DNA of 39,318 nt from Herbaspirillum sp. ASV7 (GTDB lineage Bacteria; Pseudomonadota; Gammaproteobacteria; Burkholderiales; Burkholderiaceae_D). The stretch covers positions 1-39,318 of the forward strand of contig NZ_JAELUH010000050.1 in the NCBI RefSeq assembly GCF_016429215.1. Reading direction: 5' to 3'. The translations under genes were made by a program, and so were the position numbers. The notes below the pieces were generated by a model that saw only the letters and a list, made by a program, of their open reading frames with translations, did no database searches and had not been told where the DNA came from. Each line of letters opens with the position of its first letter. Position 1 is the stretch's first letter. Below are positions 8,341 to 17,139 of the stretch, one piece after another.

Positions 8341-11300
8341 ATGACCAGAGTCACCAGAAACACCTGCCTGTTCCTGCTGCTGGCGTTCGGCCTGCTGCTG
8401 GCCGGCGTACTAGGTATCGCCTATCTCAACGGCAAGGAAGTGCGTGACAGCCTGGCCCAGGACAGCCGCTGGATCAGGGATGACATCACCGCGCTGATGC
8501 TGCGCTACGAGCTGGGACTGCACGGCACACGTGGTGCGATCCTGGCCATCGGCCCCGATGAACTGACCCGTGAGCGTTTCCTGCGCTACACCGACAGCCG
8601 CGATGTGTCGCAGGAATTCCCCTGGGCCAATGGCTTCGGCTTCATCCGCCGCGTCGCGACCGGTCAACGCAGCGCCTACGAAAGGAAGCTGGCGCAGGGA
8701 CAACTGCCGTTTTCCAGCCTCCAGCAATTCCATGCCACTGCCAGCGACCTGTATGTCATCGAGCAGATCGAGCCTCGGGAGCCCAACCGCAAGGCCCTGG
8801 GCATCGACATCGCCTCTTCGCAGGACCGGCGCTCGGCTGCCGACAATGCCATGCTGACCGGCCGCGCCGAGCTGACCAGCCCCATCCAGCTGGTGCAGGG
8901 TGAAAACACGGGAGCGACGTCTTACCTCTTCCTGCTGCCCATCTATGCCGGCTCGGTCACACCGCCTACGATAGAGCAACGACAGGAACAGCTCATCGGA
9001 TGGGCCTACTCGCCGCTGTCGGTCAAGTCCATCCTGCGTGAATTGAGCCAGCGCTGGAATCCACGCGCGCTGCAGATCCAGATCGAGGATGTCACCAATG
9101 ACGGCGCTTCCACGGAGCTGTTTCGCAGCGACAATTTCTCCTCCTTCAAGGGAAATGCCAGCATGGACAGCGCCTTGTCGCTCTATGGACGGGCCTGGCG
9201 CCTGCACATCAGAAGCACCCCCCAATACCTGCAGACCCACCAGTTCATCAGCGACCGTGCGGTGCTGCTGTCGGTAGGGACGATGTCACTGCTGATCGTG
9301 GCCGTGGCGCTGGCCTACCAGGCATTTGCGCGCCGCGAAAGAAAACTGCAGGAGGCGCAGGCGCTGCTGGCCGCCGTTGTCGACAGCTCGCCCGACGCCA
9401 TCATCACCACCGATGCCAGCGGCATGATCAGCTCCTGGAACAAGGGCGCCGCCGACTACCTGCAGCGCTCCCGCGAGCAGGCGCTGGGCACGCCCTTGTC
9501 AGCCCACGGAGCGCTGCGTGAACTGGATGCGCGTGCCAGCACGTCCGGGGATAAACTGCATGCGCCCCCCGCCCCCCATGTCATCAGCCTGCACGGCCAG
9601 CTGACCCGCTATGCATCGGCCCTGTTGTTCCCCCTGCGTGACCGTACCGGGGCGCTGATCGGCAAGGCCTTCATGCTGCGCGACATCACCCACGAAAAGA
9701 ACATCGAGCGCGAGCTGCAACAGATCAACGAAGAGCTGGAATCGACCGTGCAGCAACGCACCCATGCCCTGCACAAGGCCAAGACCATGCTGCAGACGGT
9801 GCTGGACGTGATGCCCTCGCTGGTCGGCTACTGGGACAGGCAGTTGATCAACCGCTTCGCCAACGCGGCCTACGAACGGGTATTCCACCTCCCCCCCAGC
9901 AAGATCCTAGGCATGCACATGCACGAGCTGATGGATGCCGATCTCTACGAGAAGTCCCGGCCCTATGTCGAGGCCGTGCTGGCCGGCCAGAAACAGAGCT
10001 TCGAGCGCAGCTTCGAGCATCCCGACAGCGGCTTCAAGCATGTGCTGACGACCTACATTCCCGATATGGCCGAGGATGGCGAGGTCCTGGGCTTTTATGT
10101 GGTGGCCCACGATGTCACCGAGATCACCCACAACCGCGACCAGTTGTCCGGCGCCCTGCAACAGAACCAGTTCCTGCTGGACCAGGTGCAGGATGCCAAT
10201 CTGCTGCTCAACAATGTGCTGCATTCGGCCACTGGCGTGGCCATCATCGCCACCTCGCCGCAGGGACTCATCACCCTATTCAACCGTGGCGCCGAGAACA
10301 TGCTCGGCTACCGCGCCGAGGAAACGGTCGGCCAGCTCTGCGAGCAGCAATTCTGCTGGCCGGTGGCGGGCCAGCCGCAACCCGGGGACGACGTCACCAA
10401 CGACCTGCTCTATCGCCGCAAGGACGGCGCCACCCTGCACGTCTCGCGCCAGCGCACCACCATGCTGGACCACCGCCAGCGCCATGTCGGCTATCTCTAC
10501 ATCGCCGTGGACATGAGCCTGCAACGCCAGCAGGAGGCCGAGCTGGCTGCCGCGCGCGACCAGCTGGTGCTGGCCGCCGAGGTGGCCAAGCTGGGCGTGT
10601 GGGTGTGGGACCAGGAAAGCGATGTCCTGCATTTCAATCGCCAGATCGCCGAGATCTACGGCCTGGACGACAAGCAGGGACGTCACACGACCAGCTACCA
10701 AGACTGGCGCCGCCACGTTCATCCGGACGATATCGGCTATGTGGAAAGCTCCCTGCAGGCGGCCCTGGCCGGCACCGGCGAGTACGAACCCATCTTCCGT
10801 GTGGTGCGCAGCGATGGCAGCCTGCGCTACGTGCAGGCGCGCGCGCATGTGGAGCGCAATGGCATGGGCACGCCGGTGCGGGTGATCGGCATCAACCTGG
10901 ATATCACGCAACGCATCGAATTCGAAAACAACCTGGTCGACGCCCGCCTGAAGGCCGAGCAGGCCAACTCGGCCAAGAGCCTGTTCCTGGCCAGCGTCAG
11001 CCATGAGATCCGTACCCCCCTGAACGGGGTATTGGGCATGATCCAGCTGCTGCAGCGCACGCACCCGCTGCCAAGCCAGAGCGACTATCTCGACAAGGCC
11101 GAGTTCTCGGCCAAGTCGCTGCTGAACCTGCTCAATGACCTGCTCGATTTTTCCAAGATGGATGTGGAACAGCTGCAGCTGGACCTGCAGGCCTTCAGCC
11201 TGGCCCATTTCACCCGCGACCTCTCGGCGATCCTGGCCGGCAACCCGCCCCGGGCGGGCGTATGCCTGGCCGTCGAGCTGGATCCTCAACTGCCGCAACG

Positions 11301-12801
11301 GGTGGTGGGCGATGCCTACCGACTGCAGCAGGTGCTCGTCAACCTGATCGGCAATGCCCTCAAGTTCACCCACCTGGGCCGCATCGATGTGCGCTTCTCG
11401 CAGCTGGCACCGGTGAGGGAAAACGCACTGCAGCTGCGGGTGGAAGTCGTCGACACCGGCATCGGCATCGCCGCCGAGCGGCTGGCCGATATCTTCGACG
11501 CGTTCACCCAGGCCGAGACGTCGATCACCCGATGCTATGGTGGTACCGGGCTGGGTCTGGCCATCAGCAAGCACCTGGTCGGACTGATGGGCGCGCAGCT
11601 GCAGGTGAGCAGCGAGCTGGGGCGCGGCAGCCGCTTCTGGTTCGACCTGGCATTGCCGGTGGACGATGAGACGCCCCTGCAGCTGGCCTGCCCGGTGGAC
11701 CCGTCAGCGGCTGGCGCCATCGCCTGCCCGCCCGCCGAACAGGCGCATCCGCTGGCGGCAGTGCGCATCCTGCTGGTCGAAGACAATGCCGTGAACCGTC
11801 AGGTGGCCAGCGAATTGCTGGCGCTCTCCGGGGCCGAGGTCACCTGTGCCGACAATGGCAGTACCGGCGTGACCATGGCCTGCGATCCGGCGCGCCACTT
11901 CGATCTGATCCTGATGGATCTGCAGATGCCCGACATCGATGGTATCGAAGCCAGCCGACGCATACGGCGTCACCACGAGCTGCGCAGCATCCCCATCCTG
12001 GCCATGACCGCCAATGCCTCTCCCGAAGACAAGCGGCGCTGCATCGAAGCCGGCATGGCCGGTCATATCGCCAAGCCCATCGACGTGGCCACGATGATCC
12101 CCGTGTTGCTGTCCCACCTGCACCCGGAACGCTCGGCCCAGGGGGCCCTGGTCATGCCAGCGGTTGCGCCGGCAATCGAAGCCCCAGGCAACCGACAGAG
12201 CGTGGACAGCTATGCCGCCATCATGCGTCGCTACAACCAGGCCAGCGACGTCTACCGCACTACGCTCAATGCCTCCGCAGCCGAGCTGGAACGGCTCTAC
12301 GAGCAATACCGTGCCGCCCTGGCGCAATACGACTTGGTACAAGTGGCGCAAGCCAGCCATGCCATCAAGGGCATGAGCGCCACCATCGGCGCGCGGGGCC
12401 TGTCTTCGTATTTCGGTGCCATCGAGCAGCGCTGCCGCTTTAGCGGAGCCGAACAGGCCGATGCCCTCATTGCCCTGTGTCGCCAGGAGGTGGATGAGAG
12501 CCAGCGCGACTGCGTGCTGGTGTTGCAACAACTGGAGATGCAAGCCTTGCATTCCGGACAAGTTTCGGCCCCTGCGCCTGGCGGCACGGCCGCGCCGGTT
12601 TCTGATTTTCCTGATAGGCAACGCCTGCGGGCACTGTTATCGTCCAACAACCTGGAGGCAATCGACCTTGCCGAGATGATCGGCAGGCGTCATGACCTGA
12701 TGCAACAGACCCAATACCAGCAAGTCATCGAGCTGATCGAGAAACTGGACTTCCCGGCCGCGCTGGCCATGCTCGATCGCCATTTCGGAGAAGCACCTTG
12801 A
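8341..12801 (+). CDS. CHASE/multi-PAS hybrid histidine kinase with receiver and Hpt
   Basis: This membrane kinase has about 1486 residues. In order: TM1 (about 6-27), a periplasmic CHASE domain (about 35-290; YVIEQIEPREPNRKALGIDI is characteristic), TM2 (about 305-325), four PAS-like domains (about 335-455, 480-610, 625-735, 745-860), a HisKA domain with H888 (SVSHEIRTPLNG), a HATPase domain (NLIGNALKFT, DTGIGIA, GTGLGLAIS), a receiver with D1193 (LILMDLQMPDIDG) and an Hpt domain with H1340 (SHAIKGMSATIGA). After the Hpt comes a short helical extension of unknown role. The domains give a complete H-D-H phosphorelay in one chain. I chose ATG 8341 because the hydrophobic helix starts directly after it; GTG 8260 has no ribosome site, and GTG 8335 is also possible. 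Its stop overlaps the next gene, a REC-GGDEF cyclase, the likely phosphorelay target. Confidence 0.93.
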   Translation: MTRVTRNTCLFLLLAFGLLLAGVLGIAYLNGKEVRDSLAQDSRWIRDDITALMLRYELGLHGTRGAILAIGPDELTRERFLRYTDSRDVSQEFPWANGFGFIRRVATGQRSAYERKLAQGQLPFSSLQQFHATASDLYVIEQIEPREPNRKALGIDIASSQDRRSAADNAMLTGRAELTSPIQLVQGENTGATSYLFLLPIYAGSVTPPTIEQRQEQLIGWAYSPLSVKSILRELSQRWNPRALQIQIEDVTNDGASTELFRSDNFSSFKGNASMDSALSLYGRAWRLHIRSTPQYLQTHQFISDRAVLLSVGTMSLLIVAVALAYQAFARRERKLQEAQALLAAVVDSSPDAIITTDASGMISSWNKGAADYLQRSREQALGTPLSAHGALRELDARASTSGDKLHAPPAPHVISLHGQLTRYASALLFPLRDRTGALIGKAFMLRDITHEKNIERELQQINEELESTVQQRTHALHKAKTMLQTVLDVMPSLVGYWDRQLINRFANAAYERVFHLPPSKILGMHMHELMDADLYEKSRPYVEAVLAGQKQSFERSFEHPDSGFKHVLTTYIPDMAEDGEVLGFYVVAHDVTEITHNRDQLSGALQQNQFLLDQVQDANLLLNNVLHSATGVAIIATSPQGLITLFNRGAENMLGYRAEETVGQLCEQQFCWPVAGQPQPGDDVTNDLLYRRKDGATLHVSRQRTTMLDHRQRHVGYLYIAVDMSLQRQQEAELAAARDQLVLAAEVAKLGVWVWDQESDVLHFNRQIAEIYGLDDKQGRHTTSYQDWRRHVHPDDIGYVESSLQAALAGTGEYEPIFRVVRSDGSLRYVQARAHVERNGMGTPVRVIGINLDITQRIEFENNLVDARLKAEQANSAKSLFLASVSHEIRTPLNGVLGMIQLLQRTHPLPSQSDYLDKAEFSAKSLLNLLNDLLDFSKMDVEQLQLDLQAFSLAHFTRDLSAILAGNPPRAGVCLAVELDPQLPQRVVGDAYRLQQVLVNLIGNALKFTHLGRIDVRFSQLAPVRENALQLRVEVVDTGIGIAAERLADIFDAFTQAETSITRCYGGTGLGLAISKHLVGLMGAQLQVSSELGRGSRFWFDLALPVDDETPLQLACPVDPSAAGAIACPPAEQAHPLAAVRILLVEDNAVNRQVASELLALSGAEVTCADNGSTGVTMACDPARHFDLILMDLQMPDIDGIEASRRIRRHHELRSIPILAMTANASPEDKRRCIEAGMAGHIAKPIDVATMIPVLLSHLHPERSAQGALVMPAVAPAIEAPGNRQSVDSYAAIMRRYNQASDVYRTTLNASAAELERLYEQYRAALAQYDLVQVAQASHAIKGMSATIGARGLSSYFGAIEQRCRFSGAEQADALIALCRQEVDESQRDCVLVLQQLEMQALHSGQVSAPAPGGTAAPVSDFPDRQRLRALLSSNNLEAIDLAEMIGRRHDLMQQTQYQQVIELIEKLDFPAALAMLDRHFGEAP

Positions 12802-13766
12802 AACGCATCCTGGAAGAACTTTCCACCCTACGTGGCAGCCGTCCGCGCATCCTGCTGTGCGACGACCAGCCCATCAACATCCGCCTGGCCAATGCCCTGC
12901 TCAAGGGCGACTATGACATCTACATGGCCGGCAGCGGCCAGCAGGCACTGGACCTGTGCGAACGGATCCTGCCGGACCTGATCCTGATGGACGTCAACAT
13001 GCCAGGCCTCAATGGCTACGAGACCTGCGAACGGCTCAAGCAGAATACGGCCACGCTGGGTATTCCCGTGATCTTCCTGACCGGTCTGAAGAGCGAGGAA
13101 GATGAGGTCAAGGGCTTCGACGTCGGCGGGGTCGACTTCATCAGCAAGCCCATCAACGGCACCGTGCTCAAGGCGCGGGTGCTGACCCACCTGACGCTGA
13201 AGCTGCAGTCTGACTTCTATCGCAACATCGCCGTGACGGACTCGCTCACGGGTCTGTTCAACCGCCGCAAGTTCGACAGCGAACTGGCCGAGAAATGGGA
13301 GCTGTGCAAGCGTTCCTCGCAGGCGATCTCGCTGTTGATGATCGATATCGACTATTTCAAGAACTACAACGACCACTACGGCCATCAGGCCGGCGACCGT
13401 TGCCTGGCCCAGGTGGCGCAGGCCATCCGCAGCAATTTCAATCGCAGCTACGACTGCGTGGCGCGCTATGGCGGCGAGGAGTTCGCCTGCATCCTGCCCA
13501 TGGCCGGCAGCGAGCAGGCCCTGAAACTGGCCCAGGACATCAGCCTGTCGGTGGCGCAGCTGGAGCTGCCCCACCTCAAGTCGGAGGTGGGCGCACATGT
13601 CACCCTGAGCATCGGTGTGGCGACCGTGGACAGCCCCGGTGCGGCTTGCTCGCCGGCCAGCCTGGTGGAACTGGCGGACCGCCATCTCTATGTCGCCAAG
13701 GCACGCGGGCGCGCGCAAGTGTGTACTGAAACCGAAGCCTCAGCCCGGCACGACGTGCCAGCCTGA
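12798..13766 (+). CDS. Receiver-GGDEF diguanylate cyclase (PleD/WspR-like)
   Basis: A receiver (about residues 15-135; D65 in LILMDVNMPGLNG, SKPI lysine) is fused to a GGDEF domain (about 150-310) that makes c-di-GMP from two GTP. The active site GGEEF (225-229) is canonical and the product-inhibition site RxxD is present (R216-S-Y-D219), so an active, feedback-regulated enzyme is expected. The start is a TTG at 12798 that overlaps the stop of the hybrid kinase (TTGA), with GGAG 7 bases upstream, implying translational coupling and a defined stoichiometry. The natural reading is that the kinase's Hpt domain phosphorylates this receiver and turns c-di-GMP synthesis on. Confidence 0.93.
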   Translation: MKRILEELSTLRGSRPRILLCDDQPINIRLANALLKGDYDIYMAGSGQQALDLCERILPDLILMDVNMPGLNGYETCERLKQNTATLGIPVIFLTGLKSEEDEVKGFDVGGVDFISKPINGTVLKARVLTHLTLKLQSDFYRNIAVTDSLTGLFNRRKFDSELAEKWELCKRSSQAISLLMIDIDYFKNYNDHYGHQAGDRCLAQVAQAIRSNFNRSYDCVARYGGEEFACILPMAGSEQALKLAQDISLSVAQLELPHLKSEVGAHVTLSIGVATVDSPGAACSPASLVELADRHLYVAKARGRAQVCTETEASARHDVPA

Positions 13767-13879
13767 TCTTGCAAGGGCCGCCACACCGGGGGCGGCGCCG
13801 TGCCTGGCGACGGCAGTGGCTTAAAAAAAGGCATACGACTGTGGCCGGATCGATACCTTGCAGAAACTCCCTTGAAATC

Positions 13880-13893
13880 GAAATAAATATTCC
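13880..13893. promoter_or_regulatory. Candidate IolR/RpiR operator 1
   Basis: GAAA-TAAATA-TTCC differs by one base from GGAA-N6-TTCC, the palindrome I recall being described for the RpiR-type IolR of Sinorhizobium meliloti. It overlaps the putative promoter of the first inositol dehydrogenase. An RpiR-family gene is present in the same locus. Confidence 0.35.
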
Positions 13894-13908
13894 ATTTAAA
13901 AAAGAAAG

Positions 13909-13922
13909 AGAATATAGTTTCC
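13909..13922. promoter_or_regulatory. Candidate IolR/RpiR operator 2
   Basis: AGAA-TATAGT-TTCC again differs by one base from GGAA-N6-TTCC. Its centre is 29 bases from that of the first copy, just downstream of the putative -10 region. Two near-matches in tandem upstream of iolG are more persuasive than one, but binding is inferred. Confidence 0.35.
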
Positions 13923-13971
13923 AAATACAAGAGGGCGTCGCGGGATGCCCCATCTTCATCTGGAGACTTCA

Positions 13972-14964
13972 ATGATCGATGTGGCAATTTTTGGTGCCGG
14001 ACGCATAGGCAAGATCCATGCAGCGAACATCGCAGCGCAAGCCGGCGTGCGACTCAAGTATGTCTGCGACGTCAATGCCGACAGCGCCGGCGATCTGGCG
14101 CGCCAGCATGGCGCACAGGTCGCCGGTACCGAAAAAATACTTGATGACGGCAGCGTCGGCGCCATCGTCATCGCCTCCAGCACCGATACCCACGCCGACC
14201 TGATCCTGCGCGCGGCTGCGGCGGGCAAGGCGATCTTCTGCGAAAAGCCGGTCGACCTTGAATTGCAACGCGCACAAGCCTGCGCAAAGGCAGTGCACGC
14301 AGCGGGGGTGACCTGCATGATCGGCTTCCAGCGTCGCTTCGATCCCACCTTCGAGGCACTGAGCCGGCGCCTGGCGGCCGGCGAGATCGGCCAACCCGAA
14401 ATGCTGCTGGTCACCAGCCGCGATCCGGGCGCCCCGCCGCTGTCCTACATTGCCAGTTCGGGTGGCATCTTCAAGGACATGCTGATCCATGACTTCGACA
14501 TCTTCCGCTGGATCCTGGCCGATGAAGCAGTCAGTGTCTTTGCCACGGGCAGTTGCCTGACCGATCCTGCCATCGCCAGCGCCGGCGATATCGACAGCAC
14601 CGCCGTCACCATCACCACGCGCAGCGGCCGCCTGTGCCAGATCAACACCAGCCGACGCGCGGCCTATGGCTATGACCAGCGCTTCGAGGTATTGGGCAGC
14701 AAGGGCATGCTGCAGGCCGGCAATCACCGTCCCACCGAAGTGCTGGCGGCGACCGCCAGCCAGGTCAGCGCCGACCTGCCCGAGCATTTTTTCCTGGAGC
14801 GCTACCGCGCCGCCTACGCACGTGAGATCAGCCACTTCTTCCATGCCGTCCAGACCGGGCAGCCGGTGCGTACCACCATCGAGGATGGCGTCAAGGCCCT
14901 GCAACTGGCCGAAGCCGCAGCCACCTCGTGGCGTGAACAACGTATCGTCAGCCTGGTGGCATGA
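13972..14964 (+). CDS. iolG: myo-Inositol 2-dehydrogenase, Gfo/Idh/MocA family
   Basis: This 330-residue enzyme has an N-terminal Rossmann fold (VAIFGAGRIGKIHAANI; GxGxxG at the start), the family EKP motif with K92-P93 (FCEKPVDLEL), and the catalytic pair D169 and H173 in FKDMLIHDFD, equivalent to the Asp/His pair of characterised IolG. It oxidises myo-inositol to 2-keto-myo-inositol with NAD+. The ATG at 13972 is preferred over 13945 because TGGAG lies 6 bases upstream and the Rossmann strand begins immediately. Its last codon overlaps the next dehydrogenase gene (ATGA at 14961-14964). Substrate assignment rests on the motif pattern plus the surrounding iol genes. Confidence 0.88.
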   Translation: MIDVAIFGAGRIGKIHAANIAAQAGVRLKYVCDVNADSAGDLARQHGAQVAGTEKILDDGSVGAIVIASSTDTHADLILRAAAAGKAIFCEKPVDLELQRAQACAKAVHAAGVTCMIGFQRRFDPTFEALSRRLAAGEIGQPEMLLVTSRDPGAPPLSYIASSGGIFKDMLIHDFDIFRWILADEAVSVFATGSCLTDPAIASAGDIDSTAVTITTRSGRLCQINTSRRAAYGYDQRFEVLGSKGMLQAGNHRPTEVLAATASQVSADLPEHFFLERYRAAYAREISHFFHAVQTGQPVRTTIEDGVKALQLAEAAATSWREQRIVSLVA

Positions 14965-15986
14965 GCGCGCCCTCATTGCTGCAGGTCGGCGTGGTCGGGC
15001 TGGGACGCATGGGTCGGCGGCATGCCGACAACCTGGCCACGCTGGTTCCGGGTGCAGCACTGTGTGCGGTATGCAGCCCGGTTGCCGCCGAACTCGACTG
15101 GGCGCGCCAGCACTACCCCGAGGCGCGGCAATACCAGGACTATGAAGCGTTGTTGGCCCATCCGGGCCTGCAGGCGGTTTTCCTGGTTACCCCCACGGCA
15201 CTGCATGCCGGACAGATCATCACGGCGCTACGCGCTGGCAAACACGTCTTCTGCGAAAAGCCACTGTCACTGGAACTGGAAGATTGCCTGCGCGTGCAGA
15301 CCGAGGCAGCGCGCCATCCACAGTTGAAGGTCATGACAGGCTTCGTGCGGCGTTTCGATGCCAGCTATCAGGATGCCCGACGCAAGATCGACGAGGGCTT
15401 GATAGGCGCACCTTTCATGGTCTATTCCCAGACCTGCGATGCCTACGATCCGGACGGCTTCTTCGTACGCTTTGCCCCGACCAGCGGCGGCCTGTTCCTC
15501 GATTGCTCGGTGCATGATATCGATCTGGCGCGCTGGTTATTGGGCGAAGTACGGGCAGTACGGGTGATCGCCAGCGGCGTGCGTGCCATCCACCATGACC
15601 TGGCGCCGTACCAGGACGTGGATAACGGACTGGCCATCTGCGAGTTCGAAGGCGGTCGCCTGGCCAGCTTCTATGCCTCGCGTACCATGGCCCACGGCCA
15701 CGAGACCATGACCGAGGTCACCGGCACGCGCGGGCGAATCAGCGTGGGTGCCAATCCTCATCTCAACCGCGTCACCATCGCCGACACCCATGGCGTGCGC
15801 AGCGAAAGTACGCCCAGTTTCATCGAACGGTTTTCCGAGGCCTTCGTCACGGAGGCACGGCATTTCGTCGACGCCGTCCGTTTCGACCGCCCACTGGCCC
15901 TTTCCCTGGGGGATGCAGCCGAAGCCACCCGCATCGGCATGGCGATGCGCAAGTCCTTGCTGGAACAGCAGCCCGTATCGCTGTAG
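14961..15986 (+). CDS. Second Gfo/Idh/MocA inositol-type dehydrogenase
   Basis: This 341-residue paralogue has a Rossmann N-terminus (VGVVGLGRMGRRHADNL), the FCEKPLSLEL lysine motif and the catalytic DCSVHDIDLARWLL segment, so it should be an active NAD(P)-dependent sugar or polyol dehydrogenase. It overlaps iolG by 4 bases and is surely co-expressed. Possible roles are a second IolG, a scyllo- or D-chiro-inositol dehydrogenase, or an inosose reductase; the sequence alone does not decide. It converges on the RpiR gene, with 31 bases between the stops. Confidence 0.85.
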   Translation: MSAPSLLQVGVVGLGRMGRRHADNLATLVPGAALCAVCSPVAAELDWARQHYPEARQYQDYEALLAHPGLQAVFLVTPTALHAGQIITALRAGKHVFCEKPLSLELEDCLRVQTEAARHPQLKVMTGFVRRFDASYQDARRKIDEGLIGAPFMVYSQTCDAYDPDGFFVRFAPTSGGLFLDCSVHDIDLARWLLGEVRAVRVIASGVRAIHHDLAPYQDVDNGLAICEFEGGRLASFYASRTMAHGHETMTEVTGTRGRISVGANPHLNRVTIADTHGVRSESTPSFIERFSEAFVTEARHFVDAVRFDRPLALSLGDAAEATRIGMAMRKSLLEQQPVSL

Positions 15987-16017
15987 CGGCGCCAGGAGAT
16001 CTCGCCGGCGCTGCCTG

Positions 16018-16890
16018 TCAGTCGCTGGCGTCATCGTAGCCATCGATGGGCGCCGCTTCCCCCACATCCAGCTCCATCCGATAGGCCAGGGCAATGAACA
16101 ATGCCTGCGACAGGCACATCGAATTGGTCAGCGAACGGAACGAGAAGGCACTGCTTTCCTTGACCTGAAGCAGTACCGTGGCATGACGAGCCAACGGACT
16201 CAGCTGACTGTCGGTGATGACCAGCGTACGTGCCTGCCGATGATGGGCCAGGCGCACGCAGGCCTGGGTTTCCTGGCCGTATGGGGTGAAGCTGATGGCG
16301 ATGAGCACGTCCTGCTTGTCGATGCTGCGCACCTCTTCGCGGAACATGCCGCCGTTTCCTGAAATCAGGTGCACGCGCTTGTTGGTGTGCTGCAAAGCGT
16401 AAGCCAGGTGACTGGCGATGGGAAAGGAGCGCCGCACACCGATGACATAGATGTTGTCGGCCTTGAGCAAGAGCTTCACGGCAGCCTCGAACTGCTCCTC
16501 GTCGAATCCGCTCAGCAACTCGTCCAGGCCGGCACGACTGGCCTGGATGAACTCGTGCGCCAGCGCTGCGCTGGTCACGCGCGTGGGCTTGCTCTTTATC
16601 AGGTTACGAATGCGCCGCTGGTAGTTCTTCGACGGAATTGCCTGCGCCGTGTAGGCCTCGCGAAATACCGCCTGCATCTCGCTGAACCCAGAAAACCCGA
16701 AATGCTTGGCGAATCGCACGATGGCCGAAGGCTGTACCTGGCATTGCTCGGCGATATCGCTGATGCGCTCCAGCATCAGGCTGGTCTTGTGCTGATCCAC
16801 ATAGGTGGCGATCAGCTTCAATTGCCGTGACAGGGAGTGGTATTGCGCCGCGATCTGCAGCATCAGTTCATCGACAGTTGGGGTATCCAC
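16018..16890 (-). CDS. RpiR-family transcriptional regulator, probable IolR
   Basis: An N-terminal HTH_6 domain (about residues 10-85; ISDIAEQCQVQPSAIVRFAK is the helix-turn-helix) is followed by a SIS sugar-phosphate isomerase-like sensing domain (about 120-260; IYVIGVRRSFPIASHL and DVLIAISFTPYGQETQ). RpiR-type regulators of inositol loci repress transport and catabolic genes until an inositol intermediate or sugar phosphate binds the SIS domain. The frame continues upstream to an ATG at 16965, but that extra stretch is AT-rich and looks like promoter DNA. The GTG at 16890 has AAAGAAG 4 bases upstream and the family's conserved region follows soon after, so I prefer it with moderate certainty. 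It is divergent from the transporter operon and convergent with the dehydrogenase pair. Confidence 0.85.
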   Translation of the reverse strand: MDTPTVDELMLQIAAQYHSLSRQLKLIATYVDQHKTSLMLERISDIAEQCQVQPSAIVRFAKHFGFSGFSEMQAVFREAYTAQAIPSKNYQRRIRNLIKSKPTRVTSAALAHEFIQASRAGLDELLSGFDEEQFEAAVKLLLKADNIYVIGVRRSFPIASHLAYALQHTNKRVHLISGNGGMFREEVRSIDKQDVLIAISFTPYGQETQACVRLAHHRQARTLVITDSQLSPLARHATVLLQVKESSAFSFRSLTNSMCLSQALFIALAYRMELDVGEAAPIDGYDDASD

Positions 16891-16975
16891 CGCGCTTCTT
16901 TCAAGAGGAAATTGATAGTTTGACACTAGCTGATGGGCAATTATAAAGGCATCCAATCCAAACATTTGAAATTTA

Positions 16976-17001
16976 TTTTCTATTTTTTAAAAAACAGAAA
17001 A
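16976..17001. promoter_or_regulatory. 26-bp palindrome between rpiR and the inositol transporter operon
   Basis: The arms TTTTCTATTTTTT (16976-16988) and AAAAAACAGAAAA (16989-17001) pair at 12 of 13 positions. It sits in the AT-rich divergent promoter region, 138 bases before the binding-protein start. It may be an operator or simply a rigid AT tract. The left part (TGAA-ATTTAT-TTTC at 16967-16980) is a poor match to GGAA-N6-TTCC. Confidence 0.3.
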
Positions 17002-17139
17002 ATATTGTTGCGCATCGACTTTGCTTGTTCTATTGTGAGTTACCGCTTCCCGTACAGTGACTTCCGGCACTCTTCATGGGAAAACCCGGCGCTCACCAGA
17101 AAGCGGCTCACGGTAAAAAAATAACTGGAGACATTCATC

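Larger units (their letters stand above)
13767..13971. promoter_or_regulatory. Promoter region of the inositol dehydrogenase pair
   Basis: GC-rich sequence after the cyclase gene, including a GCCGCC/GGCGGC inverted repeat near 13780, gives way at about 13850 to an AT-rich stretch. TTGAAA (13873-13878) followed after 17 bases by TTTAAA is a plausible sigma-70 pair. Two sites close to GGAA-N6-TTCC overlap or flank it (13880-13893 and 13909-13922). TGGAG lies 6 bases before the iolG start. Confidence 0.45.
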
